A stretch of 64,000 nucleotides of DNA from Clostridium sulfidigenes. Lineage in GTDB: Bacteria > Bacillota > Clostridia > Clostridiales > Clostridiaceae. Each line of letters opens with the position of its first letter. Position 1 is the first letter of the stretch. Shown here piece by piece: positions 48,578-58,559 of the stretch. The position numbers and the translations under genes are program-made. Where the stretch lies: positions 1 to 64,000 of the forward strand of contig NZ_JPMD01000024.1 of assembly GCF_000732635.1 (NCBI RefSeq). The letters are read 5' to 3'. The notes below the pieces were generated by a model, which saw only the letters and a program-made list of their open reading frames with translations, ran no database searches and was not told the DNA's origin.

Positions 48578-49051
48578 TTGAAATTGTTGAAAGAGGTGGA
48601 GGATATTAAGAAAAAAAACATACTATTGCTTATAACTATTTTCTGGATTAGTTTTATATTTTATATGTCATCTCAACCAGCGGTGGAATCTTCAAGTTCT
48701 AGCTCTAGAATAGTAAATGTTATATTAAGTATTTTTAAATTAGATGAATCTAAGGAAGAAGTATTGACTGTGATAGTTAGGAAGGGAGCTCATTTTACAG
48801 AATATTTCATTTTGGGTGGTTTAGTTACCGTTACTTGTGGAGCTTTCAATAAGAAGAAAAATAACTCTTTTATTCTATTATCTTGTGTATTAGTAGCTTT
48901 AAGCGATGAGTTCTTGCAGAGTTTTATTGTAGGTAGGAGCTCTGAAGTAAGAGATGTACTAATTGATTTTAGTGGTGTAGTTACATTCTTTATAGTAAAC
49001 TATATAGCTACCCATATAAAAATAGTGAAAAGAGGACAATTTTATGAATAA
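48578..49051 (+). CDS. VanZ family membrane protein
   Basis: The protein has the VanZ pattern: a first membrane helix ending in FIFYMSSQPA, then RKGAHFTEYFILGG, LSDEFLQSFIVGRSSEVRDVLID, about four membrane helices in all. The coordinates use the furthest conventional start (TTG 48578), but that TTG has no ribosome binding site. The family start fits best at ATT 48605 (then KKKNILLLITIFW), six bases after GAGGTG. It starts 3 bp after the M20-like gene and overlaps the next gene by 8 bp. VanZ proteins are linked to glycopeptide (teicoplanin) resistance in one case; here the role is unknown. Confidence 0.8.
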   Translation: MKLLKEVEDIKKKNILLLITIFWISFIFYMSSQPAVESSSSSSRIVNVILSIFKLDESKEEVLTVIVRKGAHFTEYFILGGLVTVTCGAFNKKKNNSFILLSCVLVALSDEFLQSFIVGRSSEVRDVLIDFSGVVTFFIVNYIATHIKIVKRGQFYE

Positions 49052-49802
49052 GTTTAAATTATACCACATGTTTGTGTACATAGGATGGTTTGCTATTATA
49101 TATTATTGTATTTTAAAGATATTTAACTTCCGTATAGCCTTTGCAGGGTTCTGGTTAATAGTAGCTATATTGAGTTATATAACTCATTGGATTTTAAAAA
49201 ATAATCTTTTAGAAAATTCCTGGGGAAAAATATTAACTGCACTTGTTTCTATAGGTCTTATAATTTTTTTTGTATTGGAAGGATTAATTATATATACTGG
49301 CACTATTGAGGATAACCGTATTACAGATTATGTTTTAGTATTAGGCGCTGGAATAAATAAGGAACAAATATCTAAATCTTTACGTTTTAGGCTAGATAAA
49401 GCTATAGAATATAATAAAATCCATGATAATATACCTATTATAGTTAGTGGGGGCATGGGTAAAGATGAGGATATCACTGAAGCTCTTGCTATGAAGAGAT
49501 ATTTAGTAAGTAATGGAGTAGATGAGAATAATATTATAATGGAAGAAAAGTCTACTAATACCTATGAGAATTTTAAGTTTTCAAAAATAATAATGGAGAA
49601 TAAAAGTAAAGAAAAGGACAATATAAGTGTTACCTTAATAACCAATAGATTCCACATGTTTAGAGCTAAGTACATAGGAATTAATACGGGATTAAAGATA
49701 TATTGTTATAGTGCTAAAAATGAAATAGTTACATCATTGAATTTTTATGTAAGAGAAAGTTTTGCTTATATAAAGGAGTTAATTTATCATTATATAAAAT
49801 AA
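49044..49802 (+). CDS. DUF218 (YdcF/SanA/ElyC-like) membrane protein
   Basis: The 252-residue protein has two or three membrane helices in its first 95 residues and a DUF218 domain: DYVLVLGAGINKEQISKSLRFRLDKAIEY, PIIVSGGMGKDEDITEALAMKRYLV, and EKSTNTYENFKFSK. The family acts at the cell envelope (SanA, ElyC) in an unclear manner. Its ATG lies within the end of the VanZ gene, so the two are translationally coupled. Confidence 0.87.
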   Translation: MNKFKLYHMFVYIGWFAIIYYCILKIFNFRIAFAGFWLIVAILSYITHWILKNNLLENSWGKILTALVSIGLIIFFVLEGLIIYTGTIEDNRITDYVLVLGAGINKEQISKSLRFRLDKAIEYNKIHDNIPIIVSGGMGKDEDITEALAMKRYLVSNGVDENNIIMEEKSTNTYENFKFSKIIMENKSKEKDNISVTLITNRFHMFRAKYIGINTGLKIYCYSAKNEIVTSLNFYVRESFAYIKELIYHYIK

Positions 49803-49897
49803 AGTTAAATAGTACTGTATGTTGATTTTATTATTGATAAATATTAACGTAATTAATTTAATAATATGTATATTAGGATCTATAGGAGGAGATTTAT

Positions 49898-50845
49898 ATG
49901 TATATAGGAATAGATTTAGGAGGAACTAACGTAGGGATTGGTATTGTAGATAGTGAAAATAAGTTAATATACAAAGATTCAATTCCTACTAAAAGGGAAA
50001 ATGAATTCAATGACATTATTGAAGATATAATAGCTTTGATTTCTAAGACTATAAATGTTAATAATATACCTAAATCTCATATACAAGGTATAGGAATAGG
50101 TATACCTGGAATAGTGGATCCTAAAAGCCAAATCATAATTGATTGTGTAAATCTCAGGTGGAACAATGTAGATATTAAGAGTGCTATTGAGGAGAAATTA
50201 AGTATTCCAGTTTTCGTAGGTAATGATGCTACTGTAGCTGGAGTAGCTGAATTGGTAGTTGGAGCTATGAAAGGCTATCATACGGGAGTTTTACTAACCT
50301 TAGGAACCGGTATTGGTGGAGGCATAATAATTAATGGACATGTATATGATGGGTTCCACGGAATAGGCTCTGAAATTGGGCATATGATAGTGGGGGAAAA
50401 TTATTATAATTGCAATTGTGGGAGAAATGGATGTTTAGAAACTTTTTCCTCATCTACAGCTATAATAAAGCATGCAAGAAAACTGATTGAAGAAGGAAAT
50501 GATTCAGCTATTATCACTGAAGTTAAAGGTAATTTAAATAGTATTGATGGAAAAGTTATATTTGACCAAGCTAAGGCAGGAGACAAGGTAGCTTGTAAAG
50601 TAATTGGTAGAATGACAAATTATTTAGCTATAGGAATTATGAATATTATTTCTATAATAGATCCTGAAGTATTTGTCATAGGAGGTGGTTTATCAGCTGC
50701 AGGAGAGTATCTTATTTCTATGTTAAGGGAAAAAGTATCTCAAAAAACTTATTATAAAGGTATGGATGTAGGAAAAATTTTATTATCTGACATTGGAAAT
50801 GATGGTGGTATTATAGGAGCAGCTTCTCTGTGTAAATATAGATAA
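49898..50845 (+). CDS. glcK: ROK family glucokinase
   Basis: The 315-residue ROK protein has the phosphate loop IGIDLGGTNVGIGIV, VGNDATVAGVAE, the zinc motif CNCGRNGCLE, and LTLGTGIGGGIIINGH. It has no HTH, so it is a kinase, not a repressor; glucokinase is the usual reading but another hexose is possible. The ATG follows GGAGGAG. It is a separate unit between the envelope genes and the purine operon. Confidence 0.88.
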   Translation: MYIGIDLGGTNVGIGIVDSENKLIYKDSIPTKRENEFNDIIEDIIALISKTINVNNIPKSHIQGIGIGIPGIVDPKSQIIIDCVNLRWNNVDIKSAIEEKLSIPVFVGNDATVAGVAELVVGAMKGYHTGVLLTLGTGIGGGIIINGHVYDGFHGIGSEIGHMIVGENYYNCNCGRNGCLETFSSSTAIIKHARKLIEEGNDSAIITEVKGNLNSIDGKVIFDQAKAGDKVACKVIGRMTNYLAIGIMNIISIIDPEVFVIGGGLSAAGEYLISMLREKVSQKTYYKGMDVGKILLSDIGNDGGIIGAASLCKYR

Positions 50846-50861
50846 AAAATATATATTTAAT

Positions 50862-50903
50862 AAAAGCATTTATGGATATAAATAGTATTCCATAGGTGCT
50901 TTT
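50862..50903 (+). terminator. terminator after ROK kinase
   Basis: Arms AAAAGCATTTATGGA (50862-50876) and TCCATAGGTGCTTTT (50889-50903), with small mismatches. Confidence 0.8.
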
Positions 50904-51038
50904 AATTTCGTTCACAATTTATTCATAAAATATTTCGAAAAAATCTAAAATTGAATTATATGTATAGCACATATAAAAAAAATATGAAATTTTCAAATAA
51001 AGGTTTATTTTTTTTGAAGTTTGTATTATTATATAAAT

Positions 51039-51082
51039 AAAGACGAATAATAAATGTATTATATTATGTAATGTTCGTATAT
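51039..51082 (+). promoter_or_regulatory. PurR-box pair upstream of purL
   Basis: AAAGACGAATAAT (51039-51051) and, on the other strand, ATATACGAACATT (51082-51070) fit the Gram-positive PurR box AWWWCCGAACWWT with one central A in place of C. They are in inverted orientation, 18 bp apart (usual 16-17). Repression lifted by PRPP is the known mechanism; use here is inferred. Confidence 0.65.
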
Positions 51083-51102
51083 ATTAAAGGGGGATACGTT
51101 AA

Positions 51103-54100
51103 ATGAATAAAATATTCACCATTTATGTTGAAAAAAAATCAGAATTTAATAAGGATGCACAAGAATTATTAAGAGAAGTTAAAAACTTATTATCAATAAA
51201 AAGCATAAATGATATAAGGTTAATAAATAAATATGACATTTGTGGTATTACAAATGAAGAGTTAGAATCAATAAAATATACGGTATTAAGTGAAAAGAAT
51301 ACCGACAATATATATGAGGAAAATATAGATTTAGAAGGAAGTAATTACTTTGTAGTTGAATACCATGAAGGTCAGTATGATCAAAGGGCTGATTCAGCAG
51401 CTCAATGTATTCAATTAATTACACAAAAGGAAGTTCCACAAGTTAAGACAGCGAAAGTAATAGCTTTATATGGAGAGGTTACCCAAGAAGAACTTAGAAA
51501 AATAAAGAATTATTATATAAATTCTGTAGATTCTAAGGAAAGTTCACTAAAGAAAAAAGAAATTATAATGGAAGAGCAACAATTGCCATCAGAGGTAGAG
51601 ATAATAGATGGATTTATAAATATGAAAGAAAGTGAATTGCAGGATTTTTTAAAGGAAAGAGGGTTATCTTTAAGTATTGGAGATATAGTTCTTATAAAAG
51701 ATTACTTTAAAAGAGAAGATAGAAATCCTACAATTACAGAAATTAAAGTATTAGATACTTATTGGTCAGATCACTGTAGACATACTACTTTTCAAAGAGT
51801 ATTAACAGATGTAGATTTTGAGGAAGGAAAGTATATGGAGCCTGTTAAAAGGGGGTTCGAAGTATATAAGAACTACAGAAGAGAAGTATATAAAGATAGA
51901 GAAAAGCCAATAACTTTGATGGATATGGCAGTTATAGCTATGAAGAAGCTAAGAAAAGATGGAAAACTTGAAAAATTAGATCAATCTGAAGAGATAAATG
52001 CATGTAGTATAGTTATCGATGTGGATGTCAATGGTAAGCTAGAAAAGTATCTTCTAATGTTTAAAAACGAAACGCATAATCATCCAACAGAAATTGAACC
52101 TTTTGGAGGCGCCTCAACTTGTCTTGGAGGAGCTATAAGAGATCCACTATCAGGTAGAAGTTATGTATTTGGAGCTATGAGAATTACTGGTTCTGGAGAC
52201 CCAAGAAAAGCGATAGAGGAAACTTTAGTAGGGAAGCTTCCACAAAGAAAGATTACGAAGGAAGCAGCAAAAGGATATAGTAGCTATGGAAATCAAATTG
52301 GACTTGCTACAGGATATGTAAGAGAAATTTATGATGAAGGGTATGTAGCTAAGAGAATGGAAGTGGGAGCAGTGATTGGAGCAGCTCCTGCAAAAAATGT
52401 TATTAGAGAAGTACCAACTCCAGGAGATGTAGTAATATTACTTGGAGGAAGAACAGGAAGAGATGGAATTGGTGGAGCCTCAGGATCATCTAAGGAGCAC
52501 AATGAAAAATCCATTGACAACTGTAGTTCAGAAGTTCAAAAGGGGAATGCACCTACAGAGAGAAAAATCCAGAGATTATTTAGAAAAAATGAAGTTACAA
52601 CATTGATAAAGAGATGTAATGATTTTGGCGCTGGTGGAGTTTCAGTAGCAATTGGAGAACTTGCTGATGGAATTAAAATTAACTTAGATAATGTTAAGAA
52701 AAAATATGAAGGTTTAGATGGAACTGAATTAGCTATATCAGAGTCACAAGAAAGAATGGCTGTAGTAGTTTCACAAAAAGATGTAAAGAAATTTATAACT
52801 CTTTGTGAGGAAGAAAATTTAGAAGCTACAGTAGTGGCAATTGTAACTGAAGAAAAATCCATGATTATTACATGGCAAGGAACAGAAATAGTTAATCTAA
52901 AGAGAGATTTCTTAGATACAAACGGTGCTAGTACTTATGGTAAGGTTCAGGTTACTGCACCAAAAGAAGAAGATAACTACTTTCATAAGAAAAATACTAA
53001 GTTATCATTAAAGGAAGCTTTTGAAGAATTGTCTAAGGACTTAAATGTGATGTCACAAAGGGGTCTTATGAATATATTTGACTCCACCATAGGAGGAAAT
53101 ACAGTATTAATGCCATATGGTGGAGAAACTCAAAGAACTCAAGTGGATGGGATGGTATTTAAGATACCAGTGGAAAATGGAGAGACTACTACTACAGCTT
53201 TAATGGCACATGGTTTTAATCCTAAAATTTCGAAATGGAGTCCCTTCCATGGAGCATTATATGCAGTGGTAGAGAGTGTTACTAAACTAGTAGCTTTAGG
53301 TGGAGATATAAATGGAATTTACCTTTCTTTCCAAGAGTATTTTGAAAAGTTAGGAGATGACCCTAAAAAGTGGGGAAAACCATTTGCAGCATTACTTGGA
53401 GGACTATATGCACAGCACAATTTAGAAATAGCAGCAATAGGTGGCAAGGATAGTATGTCTGGAACATTTAAAGACCTAAAGGTTCCGCCTACATTAATAA
53501 GTTTTGCTGTAACTACAGGAAACATAGACAATACAATAAGTAATGACTTTAAGAAAGTTGGAAGTAAAGTTATAGTTGTAAATGCTCCTATAAAGGAAGA
53601 TTTTACTCCAGATTTTAAAGTGTTAAATAATAACTATAGATTGGTAAGTGAACTAATAAAATCAAGGAAAATTTTATCAAGTGGAAGTGTAAATTATGGT
53701 GGTGCCATAGAAGCTATTTCTAAAATGTGCTTTGGAAATAACATAGGTATTGAGTTAAATGAGAAAGTATCTATGGAGCAGCTTCAAGGATTTGGGTATG
53801 GATCTATCATACTAGAAGTTAACCAGAATTTTAATATGGATAATGAAAACATAATTTATCTTGGAGATACAATAGAAGAACATGCAATAGTAAGAGTAAA
53901 TGAAAAAATTAACTTAAATAAGTTAGCTAGTTCATATGAAGATGGCCTTGAAGAAATTTTCAATAAAAACTACGGAAAAGATAAAATAAATCATCTTGAA
54001 ATGAAGGACGAAATTTTATTTGATAGAAGCAAAAGAGATGAAAATTTAAAAGTATCACCAATGATTAAGATTGCAAAACCTAAGGTGCTTATTCCGATTT

Positions 54101-54873
54101 TCCCTGGAACAAACTGTGAATATGATTGTGAGAGGGCTTTCTTAAAAGCAGGAGCATTGGTTGAAACTGTTATATTTAATAATTTATCTCCTGAACATAT
54201 AGGGCAATCTATATTGAATATGGAGAAAAATATAAAAGAATCTCAAATAATTATGTTACCCGGAGGATTTTCAGCGGGAGATGAGCCAGATGGTTCAGGT
54301 AAGTTTATAAATGCCATATTTAGAAATGAAAGAGTTAAAAATGCTGTTATGGAGTTATTAAACAATAGAGATGGTTTGATGCTAGGAATTTGCAATGGAT
54401 TCCAAGCTCTTATAAAACTAGGACTTGTACCTTATGGAGAAATAAGAGATATTGCTGAAGATAGCCCAACTTTAACCCATAATTTAATTGGAAGTCACCA
54501 AAGTACAATGGTAAATACTAAAATAGTGAGTAATAAATCACCATGGCTTAGTGAGTGTAATGAAGGTGAAATTTATAAAGTTCCAATTTCTCATGGTGAA
54601 GGAAGATTTGTTGCTAATGAAAATGTGGTAAGAGAATTATTTAAAAATGGTCAGGTTACAACTCAGTATGTAGATAATAGCGGTAATCCAACCTATGATA
54701 TAAACTTTAATCCAAATGGATCTGTATATGCAATTGAAGGAATCACAAGTATAGATGGAAGAGTATTTGGAAAGATGGCTCATAGCGAGAGAGTAGGAAA
54801 TGGTGTTATTAAAAATGTATTAGGTGAACATGATATGAAAATCTTCCAGAGTGGAGTTAAGTATTTTAAATAA
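51103..54873 (+). CDS. purL: phosphoribosylformylglycinamidine synthase (single chain)
   Basis: The 1256-residue enzyme makes formylglycinamidine ribotide from FGAR, glutamine and ATP, step four of purine synthesis. The N-terminal PurS-like part, then YWSDHCRHTTF, KNETHNHPTEIEPFGGAST (ATP and substrate loop), a second half, and a C-terminal class I glutaminase (IFPGTNCEYDCE, MLPGGFSAGDE, GICNGFQAL with the nucleophile Cys) are all fused. The gene leads the operon, behind the PurR-box pair, with AAAGGGGG at its start. This order, purL first, differs from many clostridia. Confidence 0.96.
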   Translation: MNKIFTIYVEKKSEFNKDAQELLREVKNLLSIKSINDIRLINKYDICGITNEELESIKYTVLSEKNTDNIYEENIDLEGSNYFVVEYHEGQYDQRADSAAQCIQLITQKEVPQVKTAKVIALYGEVTQEELRKIKNYYINSVDSKESSLKKKEIIMEEQQLPSEVEIIDGFINMKESELQDFLKERGLSLSIGDIVLIKDYFKREDRNPTITEIKVLDTYWSDHCRHTTFQRVLTDVDFEEGKYMEPVKRGFEVYKNYRREVYKDREKPITLMDMAVIAMKKLRKDGKLEKLDQSEEINACSIVIDVDVNGKLEKYLLMFKNETHNHPTEIEPFGGASTCLGGAIRDPLSGRSYVFGAMRITGSGDPRKAIEETLVGKLPQRKITKEAAKGYSSYGNQIGLATGYVREIYDEGYVAKRMEVGAVIGAAPAKNVIREVPTPGDVVILLGGRTGRDGIGGASGSSKEHNEKSIDNCSSEVQKGNAPTERKIQRLFRKNEVTTLIKRCNDFGAGGVSVAIGELADGIKINLDNVKKKYEGLDGTELAISESQERMAVVVSQKDVKKFITLCEEENLEATVVAIVTEEKSMIITWQGTEIVNLKRDFLDTNGASTYGKVQVTAPKEEDNYFHKKNTKLSLKEAFEELSKDLNVMSQRGLMNIFDSTIGGNTVLMPYGGETQRTQVDGMVFKIPVENGETTTTALMAHGFNPKISKWSPFHGALYAVVESVTKLVALGGDINGIYLSFQEYFEKLGDDPKKWGKPFAALLGGLYAQHNLEIAAIGGKDSMSGTFKDLKVPPTLISFAVTTGNIDNTISNDFKKVGSKVIVVNAPIKEDFTPDFKVLNNNYRLVSELIKSRKILSSGSVNYGGAIEAISKMCFGNNIGIELNEKVSMEQLQGFGYGSIILEVNQNFNMDNENIIYLGDTIEEHAIVRVNEKINLNKLASSYEDGLEEIFNKNYGKDKINHLEMKDEILFDRSKRDENLKVSPMIKIAKPKVLIPIFPGTNCEYDCERAFLKAGALVETVIFNNLSPEHIGQSILNMEKNIKESQIIMLPGGFSAGDEPDGSGKFINAIFRNERVKNAVMELLNNRDGLMLGICNGFQALIKLGLVPYGEIRDIAEDSPTLTHNLIGSHQSTMVNTKIVSNKSPWLSECNEGEIYKVPISHGEGRFVANENVVRELFKNGQVTTQYVDNSGNPTYDINFNPNGSVYAIEGITSIDGRVFGKMAHSERVGNGVIKNVLGEHDMKIFQSGVKYFK

Positions 54874-54899
54874 GATTTGTAGATGTGGAGGAGAACAAA

Positions 54900-55379
54900 A
54901 TGAAGGTAGCAATTATATTTGGAAGTAAATCAGACACAGAGGTAATGAGAGGTGCAGCGAAATGCTTAAGAGAATTTAATATCCCTTTCGAAGCTCATGT
55001 GTTGTCAGCCCATAGAGTACCAGAAAAATTAACAGAGGTTTTAAAAAAGTTAGAGGAAGAAGGCTGTGAAGCAATTATAGCTGGAGCAGGGTTAGCAGCT
55101 CATCTTCCAGGAGTTATAGCTTCAAAAACTATTATACCAGTAATAGGGGTTCCAATAAATGCAGCTATAAATGGCGTGGACTCTCTTTATTCAATAGTAC
55201 AGATGCCAAAATCAATTCCAGTGGCTACTGTAGGAATAAATAATAGTTATAACGGTGGAATGATGGCAGTACAAATGCTTTCAGTAAAGTACCCAGAAAT
55301 TAAAGATAAGTTAAAGGAATATAGAAAAAATATGAAAGAAAATTTTATAAAAGAAAATGAAGCGGGGGTAGAATTATAA
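54900..55379 (+). CDS. purE: N5-carboxyaminoimidazole ribonucleotide mutase
   Basis: The 159-residue class I PurE rearranges N5-CAIR to [13 protein letters not shown], the SAHRVPE segment (with the active-site His) and [16 protein letters not shown] are family features. The start is the ATG at 54900 after GGAGGAG. The end overlaps the purC start (TAATG). No purK is next to it in the window. Confidence 0.95.
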   Translation: MKVAIIFGSKSDTEVMRGAAKCLREFNIPFEAHVLSAHRVPEKLTEVLKKLEEEGCEAIIAGAGLAAHLPGVIASKTIIPVIGVPINAAINGVDSLYSIVQMPKSIPVATVGINNSYNGGMMAVQMLSVKYPEIKDKLKEYRKNMKENFIKENEAGVEL

Positions 55380-56080
55380 TGGATATGAAAAATTTTATTT
55401 ATGAAGGAAAAGCAAAGAGAATATTTAAAACTGAAAAGGAAGATGAAGTACTAGTTTACTACAAGGATGATGCAACAGCTTTTAATGGTGAGAAGAAGGC
55501 ATCAATAGCTTCAAAGGGAATACTAAATAATACTATCAGTTCCATAATCTTTGAAATGTTAAAAGAAAAAGGAATAAAGACTCACTTTGTTGAAAAAATT
55601 AGTGATAGAGAACAAATATGTAAGAAGGTAGATATAATTCCACTAGAAGTTATAGTTAGAAATATAGCTGCTGGAAGTATGGCTAAAAGATATGGGGTTG
55701 AAGAGGGTACAGAGCTTAAGAATACAGTACTTGAAATTAGTTATAAAAATGATGATTTAGGAGACCCTTTAATGAATGACTATCATGCTATGGCCTTAGG
55801 AATAGTTACAAAAGAGGAACTAGATTATATATATGACCAAGCTTCTAAAGTAAATAAAATACTTACTGAATTTTTCTTGAATCAAGATATAAAATTAGTA
55901 GATTTTAAATTGGAATTTGGAAAACTTAATGGACAAATATTACTAGCAGATGAAGTTTCTCCAGATACATGTAGATTATGGGATCTTAAAACAGGAGAAA
56001 AGCTTGATAAAGATAGATTTAGAAGAGAGCTAGGAGATTTAGTAGAAGGATATACAAAGGTGCTTGAAAGAATTAAGTAA
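55379..56080 (+). CDS. purC: SAICAR synthetase
   Basis: The 233-residue enzyme joins CAIR and aspartate. Features: [37 protein letters not shown], and [12 protein letters not shown]. The ATG shares its A with the purE stop and follows GGGGGTAG, so translation is coupled. Length is normal. Confidence 0.96.
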   Translation: MDMKNFIYEGKAKRIFKTEKEDEVLVYYKDDATAFNGEKKASIASKGILNNTISSIIFEMLKEKGIKTHFVEKISDREQICKKVDIIPLEVIVRNIAAGSMAKRYGVEEGTELKNTVLEISYKNDDLGDPLMNDYHAMALGIVTKEELDYIYDQASKVNKILTEFFLNQDIKLVDFKLEFGKLNGQILLADEVSPDTCRLWDLKTGEKLDKDRFRRELGDLVEGYTKVLERIK

Positions 56081-56119
56081 TTAATCATTGGCAAGAGTAT
56101 TATTTAGGAGGAAACAGTA

Positions 56120-57544
56120 ATGGATTTTAAGTTTAAGGCTTCTAGTTACGATGGATATGAGTGTTATGATGAAGATAAATTTCATGATGAGTGTGGGGTA
56201 TATGGTATATATAGTAAAAAGGATAATTTAGATGTGGCAAAAAGGACATACTATGGTCTTTATGCCCTTCAACATAGAGGTCAAGAAAGCGCAGGAATAG
56301 CAACTTTTGATGGAAGCGATATGAATTGCCATAAGGATATGGGTCTTGTATCTGAAATATTTAGTAAGAAAACCCTAAAGGAATTAAAGGGATATGGTGC
56401 AATTGGGCATGTAAGATATTCTACAGCAGGCGGAAGTTCATTAAAAAATGCTCAACCACTTATGGGTAAATTTAAGCTAGGAAACATTGCAATAGCTCAC
56501 AATGGAAATTTAACTAATGCTGATATCATTAAAGAACTGTTAGAAGAATCAGGGTGTATGTTTCAAACATCTACTGATACTGAGGTAATTATAAACCTTA
56601 TTTCTAGAGGTGCTAAGAAAGGTATACTTCAAAGTGTAATTGATTCTATGCAAGCAATAAAAGGTTCCTTTGCTATTGTAATATTAACTGAAAATGAGTT
56701 AATAGGAGTCAGAGACCCTTATGGAATTAGACCACTATGCCTTGGTAAAATAAATGAAAGTTATGTATTAGCATCAGAAAGTTGTGCACTTAATGCTACA
56801 GGTGCTGAATTTATAAGAGATGTTGAGCCTGGTGAAGTAGTTGTAATTAATGAAGAAGGTGTAAAATCCATAAAGTTTGGTGAAAAATCTAAGCTTGCCA
56901 CCTGTTCTTTTGAATATATATATTTTGCAAGACCAGATAGTGTTATAGATGGAATTAGTGTTAATAATTCTAGATATAAAGCAGGAATTAAGCTTTATGA
57001 AGTGGCACCTGTGGAAGCTGATATAGTAGTTGGTGTACCAGATTCAGGAATGTCAGCTGCAATGGGATATGCAAAGGCATCAGGTATACCTATAGATATG
57101 GCACTTATTAAGAATAAGTACATTGGTAGAACTTTTATAGCCCCAACGCAAGAAGAGAGAGAAGCTTCTGTAAATGTAAAGCTTAATGTGATAAAAGAAA
57201 ATGTTTTTGGTAAAAGAGTGGTTTTAATAGATGATTCTATAGTACGTGGAACCACAAGTAAGAGATTGGTAACTATGCTTAAGGAAGCTGGGGCTTCAGA
57301 AGTTCATTTTAGAGTTTGCTCTCCTATGGTTAAATATCCCTGTTATTATGGTATAGATATACCTTACAGAAGTCAGCTTATAGGTGAGAAAATGAATGAA
57401 AAAGAAATAGGTGAAGTTATTGGAGCAGATAGTCTAGTCTATCTTTCAAAAGAAAACTTATTAGAATGTCTTGATAGTGACCATGGATTTTGTTGTGGAT
57501 GTTTTGATGGAGAGTATCCAATATCAGCACCAGTTAAATTTTAG
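56120..57544 (+). CDS. purF: amidophosphoribosyltransferase
   Basis: The 474-residue enzyme makes phosphoribosylamine from PRPP and glutamine, the first committed step. The N-terminal nucleophile Cys is expected after a 25-residue propeptide (DECGVYGIY). LQHRGQESAG, the PRPP loop VVLIDDSIVRGTTSK, and cysteines near the C-terminus (CSPMVKYPC, CCGCFDG) for the 4Fe-4S cluster show the Bacillus-like, oxygen-sensitive form. AGGAGGA precedes the ATG. Confidence 0.96.
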   Translation: MDFKFKASSYDGYECYDEDKFHDECGVYGIYSKKDNLDVAKRTYYGLYALQHRGQESAGIATFDGSDMNCHKDMGLVSEIFSKKTLKELKGYGAIGHVRYSTAGGSSLKNAQPLMGKFKLGNIAIAHNGNLTNADIIKELLEESGCMFQTSTDTEVIINLISRGAKKGILQSVIDSMQAIKGSFAIVILTENELIGVRDPYGIRPLCLGKINESYVLASESCALNATGAEFIRDVEPGEVVVINEEGVKSIKFGEKSKLATCSFEYIYFARPDSVIDGISVNNSRYKAGIKLYEVAPVEADIVVGVPDSGMSAAMGYAKASGIPIDMALIKNKYIGRTFIAPTQEEREASVNVKLNVIKENVFGKRVVLIDDSIVRGTTSKRLVTMLKEAGASEVHFRVCSPMVKYPCYYGIDIPYRSQLIGEKMNEKEIGEVIGADSLVYLSKENLLECLDSDHGFCCGCFDGEYPISAPVKF

Positions 57545-57560
57545 TAAGGAGTGATATAGA

Positions 57561-58559
57561 ATGATAACATATAAAGATGCAGGGGTTAATATAGAAGAAG
57601 GTTATAAAGCGGTAAAACTTATGAAGGAATATACAGCAAGAACTTTAACTTCATCGGTTTTAAATGGGATTGGAAGTTTTGCTGGAATGGTAAAACTACC
57701 GGAAGGATATAAAAAACCTGTACTAGTTTCAGGTACCGATGGAGTAGGGACTAAGATTGAAATTGCAATCAAGCTTAAAAAATTTGATACAGTAGGGATA
57801 GACTGTGTAGCTATGTGTGTTAATGATATTCTATGTCATGGTGCTAAGCCTTTATTTTTCCTAGATTATATTGCTTGTGGAAAATTAGATTCTCTAATAG
57901 CTAGTGATATTGTAAAAGGTGTTAGTGAAGGATGTCTACAAAGTTATGCTTCACTTATTGGAGGAGAAACAGCAGAAATGCCAGGAATGTATAATTTAGG
58001 AGATTATGATCTTGCAGGATTTGCTGTTGGTATTGTAGATGAAGATGAAATTATAGATGGAAGTAAAATTAAAGAAGGGGATGCACTTATAGGCATAACT
58101 TCTTCTGGTGTACACAGTAATGGCTATTCCCTTGTAAGAAAAGTTGTTGAGAATTATGATGAAGTCCTTGAAGGAAGAACCATAGGAGAAATTCTATTAG
58201 AACCAACAAAGATATATGTTAAGCCCGTATTAGCACTTATGAAGAAATTTGATATCCATGGAATGTCACATATAACTGGCGGTGGATTTTATGAAAATGT
58301 ACCAAGAATGTTTAAAGATAACTTTACAGCAGAGATAAAAAAGGATTCTTTCCCAAGACAACCTATATTCCAATATTTAATTAATAAAGGCGTAGACGAG
58401 TATCATATGTTTAATACATTTAACATGGGAATAGGTATGGTTCTTGCGGTAGATAGCTCTGTTAAAAATCATGTGATTAATGAACTTAAAGCTCTTGGAG
58501 AAGAAGCTTATGAAATAGGTAAAGTACAAACTGGAGGTGGAGGAGTTTGCTTAATATAG
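57561..58559 (+). CDS. purM: phosphoribosylformylglycinamidine cyclo-ligase (AIR synthetase)
   Basis: The 332-residue enzyme closes the imidazole ring. MITYKDAGVNIEEGYKAV, VSGTDGVGTKIEIA, MCVNDILCHGAKPLFFLDY and GGETAEMPGMY are typical. The start follows AAGGAGTG. The C-terminus overlaps purN by 13 bp. Confidence 0.96.
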   Translation: MITYKDAGVNIEEGYKAVKLMKEYTARTLTSSVLNGIGSFAGMVKLPEGYKKPVLVSGTDGVGTKIEIAIKLKKFDTVGIDCVAMCVNDILCHGAKPLFFLDYIACGKLDSLIASDIVKGVSEGCLQSYASLIGGETAEMPGMYNLGDYDLAGFAVGIVDEDEIIDGSKIKEGDALIGITSSGVHSNGYSLVRKVVENYDEVLEGRTIGEILLEPTKIYVKPVLALMKKFDIHGMSHITGGGFYENVPRMFKDNFTAEIKKDSFPRQPIFQYLINKGVDEYHMFNTFNMGIGMVLAVDSSVKNHVINELKALGEEAYEIGKVQTGGGGVCLI

